From Pelagicoccus sp. SDUM812003 (lineage in GTDB: Bacteria > Verrucomicrobiota > Verrucomicrobiia > Opitutales > Opitutaceae): a DNA stretch of 64,000 nt. The stretch spans positions 62,001 to 126,000 of the forward strand of contig NZ_JARXHY010000013.1 of NCBI RefSeq assembly GCF_031127815.1. Reading direction: 5' to 3'. Of this stretch, positions 62,601-64,000 are shown in pieces (position 1 is the stretch's first letter; each line of letters begins with the position of its first letter). Made by a program: the position numbers and the translations under genes. The notes beneath the pieces were generated by a model. It ran no database searches, was not told where the DNA came from, and saw nothing but the letters and a program-made list of their open reading frames with translations.

Positions 62601-62969
62601 TCAGTTGGGCAACACGCGTTGCACGACCTTCTGCAGCTGGGCCGGTTGGAATGGCTTGATGATCCAGCCGGTGGCGCCTGCTTGGCGTCCGGCCATCTTC
62701 TTGCTCTCCTCCGACTCGGTGGTCAGCAGAACGATAGGCGTGCGGCGGTAGTTTGGCATGGCCCGCAGCTGACGCGTCGTTTCGATGCCGTTCATGATCG
62801 GCATGTTCACGTCGCAGATGACGAGATCCACTTGCGTGGACTTCAGCTGGTTGAGCGCTGATTGTCCGTTCTCCGCTTCTAGCACTTCAAACCCGCATTG
62901 CTTCAGGGTGAGCCGCACCATCTGGCGCATGCTAGCTGAGTCGTCTATGGTGATCGCTTTACGAGACAT
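62601..62969 (-). CDS. CheY-like single-domain response regulator
   Basis: The 122-residue receiver domain has the acidic pair in [11 protein letters not shown], the phospho-acceptor Asp in [13 protein letters not shown] (about residue 54), Thr in [12 protein letters not shown] and Lys in WIIKPFQP. It has no output domain, so it acts by protein contact, as CheY does at the flagellar switch or in another output. It lies directly before cheA in the transcription order, with 55 bases between. Confidence 0.95.
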   Translation of the reverse strand: MSRKAITIDDSASMRQMVRLTLKQCGFEVLEAENGQSALNQLKSTQVDLVICDVNMPIMNGIETTRQLRAMPNYRRTPIVLLTTESEESKKMAGRQAGATGWIIKPFQPAQLQKVVQRVLPN

Positions 62970-62985
62970 TGTAGTTGTTTTTCGG

Positions 62986-63267
62986 TTATGGTTTTGTAAG
63001 GGCTGGTATTCCCCAACGCTTGAGCGCGTCGTTGAAAAATGGATCGTCGTGACTGTGAAATGTGGAGGCGGATTGGGCGGCCGATAGGGCGAACTGCACG
63101 ACCGCGGTGTCGACGCTTTGGGCCTCCGCGGTGTCGAAGCGTAGGTCGGTGCAGTCTTGAAGGGCTGCTTTCAGCTGCGGCAGGGCGTGCGCCACGTCGT
63201 CCATGGCGCAGCGTTCGGCGAAGACGAGAGTGGTGACGTTTTCGGATTGTGAAACGGTGATAGGCAT
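62986..63267 (-). CDS. STAS-domain protein
   Basis: The 93-residue protein matches a small STAS/anti-anti-sigma-like fold: a beta-strand start (VTTLVFAERCAMDDVAHALP), then LRFDTAEAQSVDTAVVQFAL, where the central TAEAQSVDTAVVQ is the usual loop before helix 2. A phosphorylatable Ser is possible (SVDT). STAS proteins of this kind accompany CheY genes in alternative or gliding-type Che clusters. It lies between two response-regulator genes, 5 bases from the preceding stop. Confidence 0.75.
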   Translation of the reverse strand: MPITVSQSENVTTLVFAERCAMDDVAHALPQLKAALQDCTDLRFDTAEAQSVDTAVVQFALSAAQSASTFHSHDDPFFNDALKRWGIPALTKP

Positions 63268-63272
63268 AATCT

Positions 63273-63635
63273 CTAGCGACCGAGCATTTTGACGTTTTCC
63301 AGCAGCGTCATAGGATTGCAGGGTTTGGTGATGTAGACGTTGGCTCCGGCCTCGTAGCCGAGACGCATGTCCTCGTCCTCCTTTTCGGTGGAGATGATCG
63401 CGATAGGGATCTCCTGGTATTCCTCTTCCGCTCGAACGCGGCGGATGAAGTCGTATCCGTTCATCCCTATCATGTTGATATCGGTCAGGATGACATCGTA
63501 GGGCGTCTTGAAAAGCAGCTCCAATCCCTGGGCGCCATCTTCCGCTGTGCCTACGGTGAATCCGGCGCTCTGCAAGATGCTACGGTGGTAGTTGCGGGCG
63601 GTCAGGGAATCATCGACTACGAGTACTTTATTCAT
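63273..63635 (-). CDS. CheY-like single-domain response regulator
   Basis: The 120-residue receiver has VLVVDDSLTARNY, the Asp in VILTDINMIGMNG (about residue 52), Thr/Ser in IAIISTEKEDED and Lys in VYITKPCNP. It is distinct from the second response regulator in the group. It starts 6 bases behind the cheR stop and is followed 5 bases later by the STAS gene. Confidence 0.95.
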   Translation of the reverse strand: MNKVLVVDDSLTARNYHRSILQSAGFTVGTAEDGAQGLELLFKTPYDVILTDINMIGMNGYDFIRRVRAEEEYQEIPIAIISTEKEDEDMRLGYEAGANVYITKPCNPMTLLENVKMLGR

Positions 63636-63641
63636 AGCGGA

Positions 63642-64000
63642 TCAGGATTTCGAATACACGAGATGGTTGTTCATTTTCTTGAGATGGAATGCGTTGGAGA
63701 TTCGCCCGATTGACTCGGAGTGACCGAGGAAAACGTAGCCATCTCGGTTCAGCGCGACATAGAAGTGGTCCACCACGTTCTTGCGAGCGAGCTCGTCGAA
63801 GTAGATGAGCACATTGCGGCAGAAGATGAAATCGTAGCCACGGTGGCGGCGCATGGCTCGTCGATCGGAAAGGTTGAGGTGTTCGAAGCGAACCAGCTTG
63901 CGGGTGTCGGGCAGCACCGTGTGTTCCTTGCCGTTGAACTGGAGGTGACGCCCGTAGTAGTCCTTCGGAACATGCTTGACGGAGCGATCGAGGTAGTAGC
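63642..64000 (-). CDS. cheR: CheR-type methyltransferase, C-terminal part (runs off the window)
   Basis: The frame is open to the right end of the window. The visible 118 residues read YYLDRSVKHVPKDYYGRHL, then LVRFEHLNLSD, then YDFIFCRNVLIYFDELARKN and GYVFLGHSESIGR, ending HLVYSKS. These are the CheR C-terminal motifs: FCRNVLIYF, where the SAM-binding methyltransferase core ends, and GHSES. CheR methylates glutamates on chemoreceptors. A GTG at 63915-63917 is internal and not the start. It is the first visible gene of the chemotaxis group. Confidence 0.92.
   Translation of the reverse strand, partial: YYLDRSVKHVPKDYYGRHLQFNGKEHTVLPDTRKLVRFEHLNLSDRRAMRRHRGYDFIFCRNVLIYFDELARKNVVDHFYVALNRDGYVFLGHSESIGRISNAFHLKKMNNHLVYSKS

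Overview
The window reads like a chromosome segment of a Gram-negative, marine-type Verrucomicrobiota bacterium, probably Opitutae (Pelagicoccus-like). This is an inference from the TonB-dependent receptors, a TonB/ExbBD cluster with DUF3450 and TPR partners, a short EF-Ts of 200 residues, moderately high GC, many exported hydrolases and mostly weak Shine-Dalgarno sequences. No insertion sequence, CRISPR array or prophage was seen.

Layout. 1-2523: end of an exopolysaccharide cluster on the minus strand (sugar epimerase fragment, WecG/TagA glycosyltransferase, polyprenyl-phosphate sugar transferase). 2524-4036: long stretch without a convincing gene. 4037-4739: a 58-residue membrane protein and a coiled-coil lipoprotein. 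4815-6818: a LysR regulator divergent from a cytoplasmic NrtA/CmpA-like binding protein. 7117-14055 (plus strand): a TolB-propeller/CehA-McbA metallohydrolase, an exported amidase, and an orphan molybdopterin subunit of the isoquinoline 1-oxidoreductase type.

14233-41320 (minus strand) is the centrepiece: about 27 kb holding 14 amidase-signature hydrolases (called AM2 to AM15 here) and 4 type II asparaginase-like enzymes (ASP1 to ASP4), nearly all with export signals and mostly spaced by 4 to 50 bases or overlapping. One further amidase (AM1) lies on the plus strand at 9789, and a remnant of another lies at 19682-20092. The array follows, on the same strand, two TonB-receptor-type barrels (41533-46620) and a complete TonB energising cluster (DUF3450, two ExbB, ExbD, TonB, TPR; 46748-52089). 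Across the next gap come two ATGA-coupled peptidyl-arginine/agmatine-deiminase-type proteins (54021-57289), the first lacking its catalytic His and Cys.

Most enzymes in 7-57 kb belong to families that break C-N bonds (amidase, asparaginase-like, deiminase) or act on carbamates or N-heterocycles (CehA/McbA, IorB type). I infer a periplasmic nitrogen-scavenging locus, built partly by tandem duplication and served by its own outer-membrane uptake system, in the way that polysaccharide utilisation loci serve glycans. The substrates are unknown. All four asparaginase-like enzymes lack the Asp that recognises the asparagine amino group, so L-asparagine is probably not their main substrate.

57552-59546: initiator-type tRNA-Met (minus strand), then rpsB and tsf with a terminator-like hairpin touching the rpsB start codon. 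59744-64000: chemotaxis-type signalling genes on the minus strand (cheA, response regulator, STAS protein, response regulator, truncated cheR).
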